Counted from the stretch's first letter, positions 11,511-24,388 are shown. The stretch: 64,000 nt of DNA from Agrypnia vestita (GCA_016648135.1 JADDOH010023125.1:62001-126000), one strand, 5' to 3'. Numbers and translations: made by a program. The notes: generated by a model not told the origin, from the letters alone.

Positions 11511-12379
11511 TTTGCGATAAAATTCTCATCAGAAACATTTTAAATTCGACAAAGAGGCATATCGAAACATAGAAAATAAAAGCAAACGAAAAATTTTAAG
11601 CTATTTTAACACAATTGTTTTCCAGGATTATAAAATAAATTTTTAATTTTGATTATTTTGTCGGTACAGAAGATTGTATGATTTATTGAAGACTTTTATT
11701 TTTGCTACATCGATATTCATCTCTTCTGCTTCTTAAGCTTCCGGTTGTCGAACGTTAGCGATCATTTTTTACAGAAACTCAAAATAAAACAAGATTGGCT
11801 TGGACTCTGGACTTCCTGCACCTAAGATTCTTCATCCAAGATTCTCCACTTTCCAGAACCTCTTCTGCTAGAAACTTTGCCATGATGAGACACGGGATCT
11901 TATATTTTTCTACGTGTTTTTTTTTTGTTAAAGGTGTAAGGATTTATTTTTACGCATCTGTGACAGTATATTGTCTTTAGTAACCATATCAACCCAGCAT
12001 TGTTTTAATAGTCGTATACATCCACATTTATCACGTCAATATTTTTACTATTTAAAATAGTGGCTAATCGCTTGTGCTAGGAAAATAAGACCAACTTTCT
12101 GGTCACAGAGTGTCTTAACCACTTGACCAACTGGCTTATCACAAACAAGAACATTGTTTTTCTGAGTGTCCTTTCTAAAAAATATATCTAAGTACCTACG
12201 TATAAAAAATGATTTATTTTAAGTTATTTTATATACTTATTTTAATGTCTTTATAACTTTGATGTCGCTTATCTCCGTAACTGTCGACATTTCACCTAAA
12301 ATGTAATTAATATTTTCTATTTAAAATTGAATGAAGAAGTTTCCCCCGATGTTTCTGCTGCTAGCTACGAGATACACAG
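11511..12379. other. Unassigned AT-rich DNA
   Basis: No gene, TIR pair or recognised repeat. Confidence 0.5.
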
Positions 12380-12605
12380 TATACAGGGTTATTTGGAAAA
12401 CATTAATTAACTCGCAGGACTATATTCCTGCCTAATATCAATAGTTATGGAGATATGCGACATCAAAGTTTGCATTTTTTTCAATATTTCTGACGTTGGA
12501 CTATTATTACAGTAACTTATATCGAATATAAAAAATTCATTCCCTTTAATACAAGTCAAATAAAAGAATGAAAACCTTCGAATTCCAATTGAAAAATATT
12601 CCACC
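12380..12605 (+). repeat. ACAGGGTGTC-type dispersed repeat, copy 3
   Basis: Starts ATACAGGGTTATTTGG and keeps AATAGTTATGGAGATATGCG, CATCAAAGTTTGCATTTTTT, CAATATTTCTGAC, CAGTAACTTATATCGAATAT and ACAAGTCAAATAAAAGAATG in family order. The part between the start and the ATAGTTATGGAG block is shortened relative to copy 2. Confidence 0.7.
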
Positions 12606-13700
12606 TGTGTAACTAATATTTATTATCAGATTCATTTAAAATATATTATTAATAAGCTACATGCATTGAATATTCGCTGCACTCATCTAGTCTGGTACCG
12701 GTACGGACATCACGATGACACGCTCCAAACATCTGCTGTCCATGTCCAGCATCGTGAACCATGGCATCCGACACGCGCGGACCGTGCAGATCTTCATACG
12801 TTTAGATTAGATTCCCCGTTTTAGCATTCTCCGTCTGTCCCCGAAGATGTAACTGTTCGAGCACGTGGGCAGCCTGCTAAACACCACTCAGCATCACGAC
12901 AGTAGGAGCGGGGTCCACGAAGCACCCCGAGATGAATCGCGGTCCTCCGACGTCACCAAACAAATTATTATATTTGTCTTAGATCATAACTATCTTCAAC
13001 TAGATAGCTTCATTTTAAAAGAATTTAAATTTCACGTGGAAACTTGTGTTGTGGAAGTATTGGTTTAAGACGACGTGCAAACAAAGCATCTTACCTAATT
13101 TAATGCCAATTATTTATGGGCGATGAAAATAAATGTAAAATTGATTAATGTTAGACGTAGACCATATTGATTAATAATATCATCATCACTATTGACTTTG
13201 TGGGGCTTGGCTTCCTCAAGAGTCTTCCTCTACTGATTTTTTGTGCCGGCTCTCTCTAATTCTGGATTTCCATGGCAGATATGTCTTTAAGAGTATTGTC
13301 GTTTTGGCCTTCCTAAGCTCCTTGGCCCTATCGATCTCGATTTTGGTGAGGACTTCAGCGCTTATTATTCAGTCATACTCTCCTCATGACTCAGTCCAGT
13401 TTTATAAATTTTGTCTCGCTTAGCTTCTCCATTAAACTCCATTAAAGTATACAGCCATTGTTGCAGCGCGTGGGCCAAAGTCCATTGTCTAGAACCCGTC
13501 CAAAAATTAGCCTCGAAATTTTTATTAATTATATACGTCAGATTATTATCTGCTGATTAATAATACACCTGCAAGTAATGTTTTAATTAATAAATTAAAA
13601 TATAATTGAAATTACTTATTAATTAAGTACTATATTTTTTATTTATAAGCACTTGATTATTTTTTGTAATAATTTTTTTTTAAATAAATAAATAAATTTT
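12606..13700. other. Unassigned DNA with GC-rich pocket
   Basis: A GC-rich stretch at about 12690-12960 could be decayed coding DNA, but its frames (for example the 67-codon one at 12865) show no known motif. A second mild pocket lies at 13200-13420. Confidence 0.4.
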
Positions 13701-13738
13701 GTTTGCAGTTGTAATATTTTAATATTACAACTGCAAAC
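13701..13738. repeat. Perfect 18-bp inverted repeat
   Basis: GTTTGCAGTTGTAATATT is followed after two T residues by its exact reverse complement. This is the tightest perfect palindrome seen in the window. Confidence 0.85.
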
Positions 13739-14484
13739 GAAAGCTATCTAACGAAGCATCCTAAAAACAGAAACAAAGTATCCAGGGGGGATATAAAAGG
13801 AATTTTAAATTGTTAGAAAATATTTTAATTTTAATTAACAATAATTTAGTACCTAGACTTAAGTAAGGCGAATCATCATTTTATCAAAAAGGAATTTTAA
13901 ATGAAAATACTCGTACCTTGTATATATTATAATGTCACTAATAAATTAGTTATTTGGTTTTATTTAAATATTATACGTACGTTCCAATTGATGTAATTCA
14001 ATGATAATATTTACACCTAAAATGAAATATACATAGGTATATCTACATATATATTATCTCGTCTATTGTTACGCCATACTTTTAATAATGATATACTTAG
14101 AAAAAAATAATTGTATTATCGTACCTAGGTAAATACCTATATCCCCTGTATTCCATAATCATTGAATTTGATTTGACGCTAGCGTAAATAAATACCAATC
14201 AACTAATTTGGTTAATTTTAAAATACATATTTTTCCTATCTTCTAGTTTTAACACAGTCGAACAATTTTAAAAGTTTGTTATCGAGTCAAACGGTTTTAA
14301 TATTGTCTAAGATTAGTTCAAAACACAGTTAACGACTAAGTTAACCATTTTTATTATAATCGAGTAGCAGGAGGTACATACTAAAATGCAACGTTTATAT
14401 TTCAAGCCTGGATCTAAAAATAAATATATGTGGCTTGTTATTTCTACTCCATTGCACATAAACTGTCATAAACTATAAAATCCT
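13739..14484. other. Unassigned AT-rich DNA
   Basis: No gene or repeat recognised. Confidence 0.5.
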
Positions 14485-14930
14485 AGCTGTTACTCGTCAA
14501 ACGTGACGGTTCCTAAAGAATAAGTATTTACTTATTTATAGCCGACACCCATGAAATATTAATAACGAATAAAATATTTGATTTCTTTTTTATATTTCCC
14601 CTGCCGGCAGTTAATAAAGGAAATTATTTTAAACCCTGGCGATTGTGCTGGGCTGATTTTTTTTTTTTTTTTTGTTCACTGTTGTTGTGTACAATGGTTC
14701 GCGTCTTTGCTAAGCCATAGTATACATCTATAGTATCTTTTTGGCGGTCCACGGAGAGGCGGTGGTAGCAACATGCTTTGGGCGGCCGGTTCAGGTTTGC
14801 TGGCCCGACGAGTTTCAAGCCCCACCTCCGCCGTTTAATTTGTTTTTTTAGCCGTGAATTCGAGCGAAATTACGGACGAACAGACAGACAGACGGACATA
14901 CAGCGAAATTATTTTGTTTGGTACCCCTGC
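14485..14930 (+). repeat. CCGTC-hairpin dispersed repeat, copy 4 (split)
   Basis: The short-form head (CTAGCTGTTACTCGTC, GGTTCCTAAAGAATAAGTAT) at 14485-14550 is followed by about 140 bp of other DNA with a long T tract. The long-form body then resumes at 14695 (GGTTCGCGTCTTTGCTAAGC to CGGACATACAGCGAAATTAT). Either an insertion splits one copy or two copies overlap. Confidence 0.65.
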
Positions 14931-15526
14931 TTACTCCATGACCAGGAGACTGTTTGACCTTTGGTCCACTAATATACGGCTTTATACGTCTCGGTGAGGA
15001 CCGCACTCTATTAGCTGGTTGCCACGTTTCAAACCCCATCATAATAAAATCCAATTGTAGCCTCATACCACACAAAAGTCCTGTATATGCATATTTATGT
15101 GAGACCGGGAATTATTTTCTAACAGACTCTCGAGATAAAAGTGTATTTGTTGGTTGAATCTTTAAACATGCGAGGTACGTCAACGGCCTGTTTCTATTTG
15201 AGCCGGCAGTCCTCTCGCTGAAAAGTCTCGGCCGCTGAACAAAGAGTCTTCCCAAGGCACTCGCGCACGCCTCCTCTTCTCTCGTCTACGTGAACTTTTC
15301 CCGACTGTTATTAGTGGATTATAAATGGATGAGGGATTCCCCGATAATGCACACACAAATTGCTAATGATAAATATTCATACTTTGTATAAATTTGGTAA
15401 AATTTGTTAAACGTTCGATGTTATGTTTTACATGCTTTTGTTATGTACCTATTTATTGACATTTTGCTTAAGTTCGGTACCGACACATGCAATATAATAT
15501 ATAATTAGCATTGTGATAGTTAAACC
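14931..15526. other. Unassigned DNA, GC-richer at 15160-15310
   Basis: The GC-richer part has no frame with a readable motif. No TIR or tRNA structure found. Confidence 0.4.
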
Positions 15527-15534
15527 ATTTCAAA

Positions 15535-16047
15535 TAGTGATGCAACGAATACGAATACGAATATTCGTATTCGCCGAATATCATCACGAATATTAAAAAC
15601 AATCTCAAGTTGTCAATTGTTACTTATTTCACAGCATAACATGAGTTCTTTCATCTTGTTTCGTTGGGATATTAATAAGGTTAGGTGCTCATTTCATGTA
15701 CCTTTTGTTTTGTAATGCGTATTGTTCGTTCCATTTTATTTCTGTTGTGTGTAAAAATGTTAACTCTTATAAAATAATGTCAAATAAAATCTAATAACAT
15801 GAAAAAAAGTGATATTTATTTTCAACCGCTGGGAATGTACAAACAAACGGAGAAAAGAAATTGTCTAACGCCTGAGAGTTACAAATGTTGTGCTTTTTGA
15901 ACAAAAATTTGCCGGTGGTAAAATTTAATTATTAAAAAAAGAACAATGGTGCATTATTTATTACCTTGTTGAATTATTCCTATTCGTATTCGCCGAATAG
16001 TAGGTTTGATATTCGTATTCGTGAAAGTAGTATTCGTTGCATCACTA
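15535..16047. mobile_element. 513-bp hAT-type MITE with perfect 8-bp target duplication
   Basis: The ends are inverted copies: TAGTGATGCAACGAATACGA on the left and the matching CGTTGCATCACTA on the right, with CGAATATTCGTATTCGCCGA-type repeats inside both ends. ATTTCAAA flanks both sides exactly (15527-15534 and 16048-16055). An 8-bp duplication with TAG-type ends fits the hAT superfamily. No transposase frame, so non-autonomous. Confidence 0.85.
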
Positions 16048-16055
16048 ATTTCAAA

Positions 16056-16335
16056 ACAACCAAAACATAAGCACAGATTATTTTGAATGTATCTTCCTTC
16101 GAGACTTAAAAGTATATTAACAGAATATAGCTAAATTGCTACTTGTTTTTAGTCGCAAAGATCAGAAATCATCAGGAATTTTTTTTGGCAAAACTGGAAG
16201 CAGAGAGAAAGAGATAGAAAGCTGTGGTGAAGATGATTAAAAGTTGGGTAATTTTACATTTATTTTGTAATGAAAAAGTTTCTTAATTATAAAAATTTAA
16301 GCAAAATGAAACAAATATTTGTAAAAAATACAGCG
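16056..16335. other. Unassigned spacer
   Basis: No recognisable feature. Confidence 0.5.
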
Positions 16336-16414
16336 AGTGACGTCACTTGACCTAGACGACGCGCCTCGTATTCGCTTTGGTGCGATGATCTCGACCAGGT
16401 CAAATGACGTCACA
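16336..16414. repeat. Inverted repeat with TGACGTCA and AGGTCA words
   Basis: TGACGTCA (16338-16345) followed by TGACCT (16348-16353) is mirrored by AGGTCA (16397-16402) followed by TGACGTCA (16405-16412). TGACGTCA is the full CRE/ATF palindrome and AGGTCA is the nuclear-receptor half-site. The loop is GC-rich. A transposon centre or a regulatory cluster are both possible. Confidence 0.6.
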
Positions 16415-17907
16415 GGCGGCACAGGCCAAAGTCGTCCCGCGCTAAAATATGTCAACTCAAATAATCTACTTCTCAGTAATTTATTAACAGATTTCAATTC
16501 TAGTTTTGATATATATCTTAATTTTAATATACAATATAATATATAATATAGTATATTAATATAGTAATATAATAAGTTAATTATAGTATTATGAACATCA
16601 TAAAACTTCTCCATTCAATATGTTGAATAAACGTCCGTTGCAGTGGAATAGCCCACAGAGTACCAACCTATCGCGGGTACTGTATAGTTAGCTGGTCTGA
16701 AGATGGAGTACCGGTTTGTGCCTCATATTGAGATGTTATCACTTCTCAGCTGCAGCCACCCTCGTATCTTAATCTCAAAGCAGAAATGAATTAGAGCCTT
16801 ATCGTGAAATTATTAACTACCTGAGATATATCTAAATTGCGCCGTATTTGGCACCAATGTAAATATTTTACTACCGTGATGTTACTCATTGCGTTTATGA
16901 ATTTTTACTGTTAACAATAAAAAAATTACCTACAGAATTAATATTTTCCGCGCATTAAAAGTGTTCATGTATTCAAAATTCAACGGAGCGGCTGAAACGG
17001 GATTTCATTAATATTCTACCTAATAAATTATTTTCTCTGGAGATATATAGTCACACGTATCTCCAGAGAATCGAGTACTTGGAAGCCAACATTCGACCAA
17101 TTATTGCCGAAATACAGCCCGATTAACTGCGAAGAGTGTATAAAAATTCGACCCCCTATATTACCCCATGTACATGCCAGCCACGTTGGCCACATTTTTT
17201 GTTTATTTTTATTTATTTTTATTTGAGACGCTAACATAATAATGGGTACACGATACTAAAAAAATAAAACATTATAAATTAAGGCTATGCCATTATTCCA
17301 TTTACAAGTGTCTTCGGTACGCTTTAGAAACATGAATATGTATATTGTATATTTAGTGTTTAAATGTAGTGTGATCATATGATCATCTCATATAAGAATA
17401 GGTAAATAAATAATTAATTTAATTGATCGACAGTTCAGGTCATTGTTTAGAAAATGGTTGTACACAACATCCATTTTCAAAATTCACTCTTATACGTTGA
17501 GTGAATTTTTGAACGATGATAAGGTATCTGCAAGAATATCAGCATCGATGTTAGGGTCAGCACAATATATATTGTATGTGCGATACAATCTTGTGATGGG
17601 AGAAATGTAACTAACATTATTATTGTGCTGGCTTATTTTAAAGAATTCCGGGTTTCTTATATGCCCAAAATCATTTTGAAATATTAATGTGCCATAAAAT
17701 TATCTGTCAAATAAAGCCAATTTCATAGATATTGAATTTTTCTGTGTTTTATTTCAATATAAAATTCTCCACCCCTAAAAAAATACCCTTTTTATGGACC
17801 TATTTTAACTATCACAAAAGAAAACTTACTTATTTACGAAATTACATTTTATTTATTGTGATTTTACCGTGATATCAGAAACCCGAGGTACCTATACAAA
17901 AAAATAA
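16415..17907. other. Unassigned DNA with a small hairpin
   Basis: A perfect 13-bp hairpin lies at 17033-17070 (TTCTCTGGAGATA and its complement, 12-nt loop). A short ATTCACTC/GAGTGAAT hairpin occurs near 17485. Otherwise AT-rich spacer. Confidence 0.5.
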
Positions 17908-17985
17908 AGTCATTGCCAGCATTCGAACTCGGAACTTAAAATTACCGGTAGAGAGCTTTATGCTCAAACTGTGTCGGCCTATACA
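17908..17985 (-). mobile_element. tRNA-like SINE head or tRNA pseudogene
   Basis: On the minus strand a B-box-like GAGTTCGAATGC lies downstream of GGCCGACACAGTTTGAGCAT, which has A-box-like spacing, and AT-rich DNA follows. Acceptor and T stems do not pair well, so this is not a working tRNA gene. Confidence 0.35.
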
Positions 17986-18544
17986 GAAGTCGTTAAATTA
18001 AGTCATCTAATGTTTCTTAGTGATTTGTATTTATTGTAATAACCACAGTAATCAATGTTTAAGTTAATGTCGGCCAACGGGAACTTTTACACAGTCATAA
18101 ATCTTTTATAATAATCAAATAATTAGAGAAACATTATAACAATAATTTACTGTAAAAATGTAGAAAATCAACATTATGGGCGATAACATCAAATAATCAC
18201 TTATCTGTACGAATAAAACTTTCGACGGTATGTTCAAGGCATTAATGATCGCAGGGGCTTAGCGGCAGTTCTGGCAGCTCGGCCATTTTATCCGAGCGCG
18301 AGTCTGATGGCGTAGCGTCTACATTTGGCTTTCATTTATGTAGGTATGTACAAAAAAAAAATTATCCATTCCTTTGCGTCTTTCAAAATATTGACATCAA
18401 AATAAACAAAACGTAATTTGTTTCAAAATCATCAATCAGTAATAATGGTTTTATTTCAACTTTTTAAACAAAAACTAACTACTTTAAACAAATACTATTT
18501 TTAAACAAAAACTAACTATAAAAAATAACGGAAATCAAAATAAA
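17986..18544. other. Unassigned AT-rich DNA
   Basis: Nothing recognised. Confidence 0.5.
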
Positions 18545-18625
18545 CCACAACTCACTCTGTTTTCACCATTTTATTAGATATAAATTCTACATATTTCGGA
18601 ACAATGTTATCTTCTTCAGGATAAC
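18545..18625 (-). mobile_element. Penelope-like terminus with decayed hammerhead motif
   Basis: The minus strand reads ATCCTGAAGAAGATAACATT, then GTTCCGAAATATG, then a stretch ending GGTGAAAACAGAGTGAGTTG. The arrangement CTGANGA, imperfect stem-loop, GAAA matches the hammerhead ribozyme core. The downstream GGTGAAAACAGAG word is shared with the copy near 43000. Stem II is weak, so activity is doubtful. Confidence 0.45.
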
Positions 18626-20049
18626 AGGACTTAAAATTAGTAGAAGTGTCAATATTAATTCAAATATCACAATTAATAACTCATATTGTGTGTCTTTTAC
18701 AAAGTTTAATTAAAATGTTATTATTAGTAAAATAAATTAAAATAAAATAAAACCACTAAGTAGGTTACTGCAAAATCGTCCAATAATTCTCAAAGTAATA
18801 TTACATCATTTTGTTATTTTTGATAATTTTTGGATAATTTTTTGTGAATTTTTTGTGCTTTGTCCGTCTTGCATGTTTTTATAAATAAAAAAAATTTAAG
18901 TAGCGGATGTCTACACTCTGTTAATTCTTATAATATTTTGCTTATTAACTTATTCCAACCAACACCATTCAACAAAATGGTAGAAAAATCACAAATTTAA
19001 AAAATCATACTTATCTAGGTATGCAACACATAACAGAAAAAAACAAAAATCATTTTTTTAGATTGGAGTTTGTCTGCTCACTTTTGCTCAGTTATTTTCA
19101 CTACAACAACACAAGAGCTAAGCGTTAGTAAATATAATGTTATTTAAAATCGCACACAGCTTAACTGACTTTTTCAACGTCTGTCATTTCATATCCCAAA
19201 TCGTAACAGCAGACAGTCACCTCCTTTTCATCTTCCTCTCTGCGAGACCAACTCTAAACAAAACCCATTCATCTACGGATCCACTAACTCATTTAACTTA
19301 AATAAAAGCCACATTCATATTTTTAACTGTACTATTTATTATATTTCGCTAGTTTTAGTTCACTCAATTTATGTTCCCATATACTTTCATCCTTCGTTCC
19401 TTTAGCCTAATCCTACGTCCGACTCCGCCCTTCCTATCACTTCTCAACATGTTTTGAAACCATAAATCATCTCGTATTGTAATACTTCGCAAATATCATT
19501 AATAATCATCAGTGTAAAGTTTATAAGTGGCATAATTTACTATTTTTCATCTTATGTGTGTTAATTTAGGATTTGCTGTTAACTTTTCCTGAAAATAAAT
19601 AAAATAATACATAATAAACAATAAATGGAAATATTGCGTAAGGTGTAGTTATTCGTAATGGAAAAACGTCACTGAGTTTTGTCAATATCAATGCCGAAAC
19701 GCTGTCATTGAACGTAATACGAAATTTATCAAAACTGAATTGTACGTCACATGCGGCTATAGATTACATAATCCACTGTCGGACGGAATAGGAAATGTAA
19801 TAAATCAGCGTTCACAGGTAAGTACGGCTGCTCTTCCCCGGAACCGCTACGGAATTTAAATGTATTTTTTCACACAATTCATTCCAATCTAATGCATCGT
19901 GTAAAACTGTAAGTAATTTATTTTTCGGAATTCAGAGTAATTTAGCCTGTGGAATTAAACGTCAAGTACCGAGTGCCCGAGCTTTTGTGTCGTGATCCAC
20001 ACTCACTCACTAGGGAGACCAGCCGTTAAAAATACATGTCTTTTTGGAA
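18626..20049. other. Unassigned AT-rich DNA
   Basis: No gene or matched repeat. Pyrimidine-rich on the plus strand at about 19190-19450. Confidence 0.5.
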
Positions 20050-20215
20050 GAAATATTATAGATGTCTCACAGAGGCAAAACTATTTACATGGGAAAGTAG
20101 GTATGAAAATCATTTGTGTATTTATAAGGTTTACGACCTGTTATATGGCTTAAGTAATTACTTTGATATGTCGTAAGCCTTATAAGCACCCAAAAGACTT
20201 CTACATTCCTATTTT
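20050..20215. repeat. Dispersed repeat B, copy 1
   Basis: Shares ATTATAGATGTCTCACAGAG, GCAAAACTATTTACATGGGA and AAGTAGGTATG with the copy at 23115 (ATTATAGAAGTCTCGCAGAG, CGAAACTATTTATGTGGGAA). It contains an inverted TTATAAGGTTTACGAC / GTCGTAAGCCTTATAA pair. Confidence 0.55.
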
Positions 20216-23114
20216 CCCATATAAAAGAATATATCTTGATATGAACTTATGTTAAGAAAGTAGATTTTTTTTAAAATAGAAGAGAATATAAAATAAAATA
20301 ATAAAATATAATAGAAATAGAATATAATAGAAAAGTATAAAAAGTGTTGGCAGTGTTTTTGTCACGTGCTGGCTTCAAAATACGCTATCATATATCAATA
20401 CGCTTCAAGTAGTAATAATTAATTATATTTTGATATTTATTTTGAATGACAGTAAAACATACAGCTTTAATTACAAATAAGTGTTATTTATATTATAAAG
20501 TATTATTTATAACGATAAGATAGGATTATTAATTTAAACTAATTTTATATATACCACGTTGATTGTTTTGACGTAGACCGAATTCAATACAACTGCACGT
20601 TCAGTAAGACAGACTTACGTTTGTGTGCGTTCGTCACATTTTTGCTTACTTGGTTACTTCAGTGTTTACTAAATCTCGGGATACGGACACCAATAAAAAT
20701 ACAGTTGGTTACGGTTATATCCGTTACATTCTCAGATACTTTGTGTCCACCGACCCTAAGAAAAACCCAGTGCTAACTGCATGCTAGTTGATAGAAGAGA
20801 GAGAAAGAGAGAGCGAGAGCTTGCGCTCTCCCCTTCTATAACCGCGCCACTTTGTACATTTAAGATTGTGAGACTGGAAAGTGTCTGTAAGAAAAAAAAT
20901 TAAAAATTAGACTTATTTTAAAATATTATTTATTTTAACGCATGTTTAAAACTTTACGTTTTTCTAATGCAGGGAATTGGTCTAAATTCTAAATAATGAT
21001 TGCTAAAGAAACTTTTAAGAGTACTGACCGCCGTAAGATTTGAACAAATTGTCACCCTACCAAGAGTACCATCTCCGCTAAGAGCTTTTTAATTCGTGTC
21101 CATCCATTCTCACGCCTTCACACAATACCACACCATTCGGTCCACTTCACTTCACATTTCAAAATAGAACATCAACATCAAGAATGGAACCGGCGATCCA
21201 GCCGAATGTCTCTGAAGGCTGGAGCAACAATAATGGCCGTCGGTGATGACATTAGTCCTGGTTTCGGGCTGCCCAAATCGAGAGTTGGCAGTTAATTATT
21301 TATCCGTCTTGTAATTCCAACCATCTTGAATCCGCGCGCCACTCGGTTTACACCGAAACAAAAGAATTAATATGGGAATGAGTTTTGTCTTCTTAGCAAA
21401 CAAACAAAAAATTCAGCATTTTGCAGACAATGCTGAATCGAATTGTTCAAATATATTGCGAACAAAATCTCTGCTGAAATTTTTGCAAAATAACCTCAAT
21501 ATAGGTTTTATTACGAATATTTTTTCTCTTTCAAATTCATAATAAGAGGCGCCATGTTAAACTTTAAATATTTAGGTACTAGAAGTGGCCCATCAATAAG
21601 TAATAATAATATTTTCCATTACCTTAATTTTCTTTTCAAATAAACGAAAATACCTGTAGAATTTTTTTTTTGTAATATAATCGCACACTTTTGCATCATT
21701 TAAATGACAACAATTATAGATTGTTTTATATTTGACACGTATGGGTGTTATTTGTTTTATGTATTGTCGATGTTATGTCGAAATAGACAATTATCGCTTA
21801 CTTTATGTTGCTTTGCGACAAGTACGAATATTATTTGTTTTATGTCGATATGCGACAGATTTCAATATGTGTTTATTTTATTACGTGTTTATGCGATATG
21901 GATATTTTTATACGTTTGTTTATTGTGTAACTATTTGTTTTACTGAGTGACACAAAAACAATCAATGTGCATTAATTTATTTTGTTACGCCTCTTTACTA
22001 CACGAAATTTGTTGTAGGTATGTTACTACGCGACAAGAACTGCTGTGTATTTAGGACACGTATGGACTGTCAGATAACTGAAAATAAGGAAATCTACATA
22101 CAAACGTCTTAGAAATTACATCAATAAATGTAATGTTATGTTTTCTATGTAAAATGTAATGTTTTCAATAAAAAGTTTCATTAGACATTATACATATATT
22201 TATATACACAATGACTAAATTGTAGAATACGGAGTCCAACTCCGATCTTTTGAAGGGCATCCTATATCGTCAGTACAGTTGAGTGCCCTCATTTAATTGA
22301 TTGGTAGGCAAGTATCAAAAAAGTTCTTACCTACACTTTGGATTTAAAAATTTTCACTGTACATTTTGACATGTGAGACACTTTGTTCATAGATTACACC
22401 ATTTACCTAAACCATAGAAACATAGTATATCCAGAAACTTGTGAGATTTTTATATTAACATATTTTAATTCCATTAGAATTAAAATGGCGAATACGATAA
22501 CTTACCAAATTTTCGCAACATGTATTTTTGGGTTAGGTTAATTATGTTTTATAAGATTATGTTGCTTAGTTTTTCCCAACTTCTTTCACTGATCTATGAT
22601 TTGCGCCTCATCCCTTGATAAAGTAATTTAATGTCAAAATATAAAGTGAAAAATTCTAAACTCTAAAGTATAATAACTTTTAAATACTTCCGACCCAATC
22701 AATTCTTTTTTTAAATCAGGGCGCTCAACTTTGCCGAAGATATTTTCCCTAGAATAGATCGCAGTTGAACCTCATATACTCATCGGGTATGGTTTTTCCT
22801 CGAAGAAACTCTTAAAGTAATTTTTATCAAACTTTTGTCATGCTACAATAAAACACATTTTAAATATGAACAAACGCACACATTATTAATAATAAAATAC
22901 TGTCCACCAGAATAGATACTTGAATCTTTATGATGTCATAACCACAAGGCGACCAGTTCATCACCTTATTTTGTATCTCCACGGTTCGAGTCCTCCCACG
23001 GAGATAGATGCGTGAGAAATATTTAAATACGACGTTTCCGCAAATCTGCGCACTCCGAAACAGATTGAAATAATATTTCTTGTATAATAACTATTATTAA
23101 TTAAGATTAAAAGA
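20216..23114. other. Unassigned DNA with a (GA)n tract
   Basis: A GA-rich tract with a short AGAGC/GCTCT inverted pair lies at about 20790-20840. Two overlapping 72-80-codon frames at 21704-21950 arise from T-rich repetitive DNA (ATTTGTTTTATGT words) and are not genes. A lone B-box-like GGTTCGAGTCC is at 22983-22993 without a clear A-box. Confidence 0.45.
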
Positions 23115-23245
23115 TAAAATTATAGAAGTCTCGCAGAGACGAAACTATTTATGTGGGAAACATGTATGGGAGTCTGTATAGCGTGGCCGCAGGGCTTACA
23201 ATCTGTGTGAGCTGGCTTAAGTGATCATTTTACACAATGCAACGT
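23115..23245. repeat. Dispersed repeat B, copy 2
   Basis: Same leading words as the copy at 20050, then GGCCGCAGGGCTTACAATCT and GCTGGCTTAAGTGATCATTT in place of the related CTTAAGTAATTACTTTG of copy 1. Confidence 0.55.
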
Positions 23246-23494
23246 TCACCAATTCCACCGTAAGAACATGCACATAATAGAAAATTTTTGAAAGTTGTAT
23301 ATTTGTTGAAAATTAGTAGTTCTTTGACATAGAACATAAAGATATCACCGCTGGTCGCCGTGAAAAATCAGGGAACGTAATAATTGCAGGATTTTGAAAC
23401 TGAAAATTCACGAATAGAAAACCATTTGTTTTTTTTTAATTGACGAATCCCTTAAACCTAAAACTAAATGTAATAAAATAATAATGTAAAAAGG
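23246..23494. other. Unassigned AT-rich spacer
   Basis: Nothing recognised. Confidence 0.5.
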
Positions 23495-23636
23495 TCAAGA
23501 CCGTGTAGTTTCAAGCCCTGCGTGTTGCTTGAGCCGCATGCTGATTGCGTGTCATCCTCTAATTATCTAAAGTTTTAATTTACGGACCAACAAATGAACG
23601 GACAGATAGACAGACAAAGAAATTATTATATTTAGA
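23495..23636 (+). repeat. CCGTC-hairpin dispersed repeat, truncated tail
   Basis: Only the right part is recognisable: GTTTCAAGCCCTGCG, then TTACGGACCAACAAATGAAC, GGACAGATAGACAGACAAAG and AAATTATTATATTTAG. Confidence 0.55.
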
Positions 23637-24388
23637 TTAGACCCATACACTATAATACGAATAAAAAATATATTTTTTAATTGTTTTAACTCGTTTAGAC
23701 CAGTTTTTATTTTACAATATTGTTTTAATAACTATTTTATTATAAAAATCTTATCATAATCTTATAAGCCTTCACGTATTTGTAGGTATTGAACTTTTGA
23801 GTGCATTAGGAAATTTGTGGTCCCGAACAAAAATACGTTTTAGAGCACTTAAAACAGAAAGTAATTATTTTTGGTTTTCGAAGATAAGAAGTGTGAGAAT
23901 ACAGAAACGAGCTAAAGTGCTATTGGCGTTTAAATACCTATAGCCGTGTGATTTGATAAAAATCGATTTCGATTAATGATAAAATTATCATCAATTTTAA
24001 CATTATCTCAATTCTCGCTCCACAAAGCACGCTTATCTCTATTCCCACACTCCGACTAATTCCATATTTTATTGGCAGACAAGGCGATGTTCTCACGAGA
24101 ACACTCTTGTTGTTTTTGAGACAAATAATTGATAATAATAAATATATAAATCCGCAGGTAATTTATATATTTGAATATGCTACGCATGCGAGAAACAATC
24201 ACCATCAAGCTATACAGTGGCATTTATCAAAGATACAAACCATTCTGACGCGCTGATAGAAATAATTATCGCCACGAGGATGGCAAGCTAACCTTTCGGA
24301 CCTATCATAAAAAAATTATTATCGCCGCTAGAATTCGAATATATCACTGGGCGGAAAATTCAAGTTGCGTTCAATACGAATCAAACAT
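23637..24388. other. Unassigned AT-rich DNA
   Basis: Nothing recognised. Confidence 0.5.

Noticed and set aside
20790..20840. GA-rich tract as a GAGA-factor promoter site
   Set aside because: It is a plain dinucleotide tract with no nearby gene, TATA or initiator context.
21704..21950. Two overlapping 72-80-codon frames as small genes
   Set aside because: They are the same T-rich DNA read in two frames, with repeated ATTTGTTTTATGT words.
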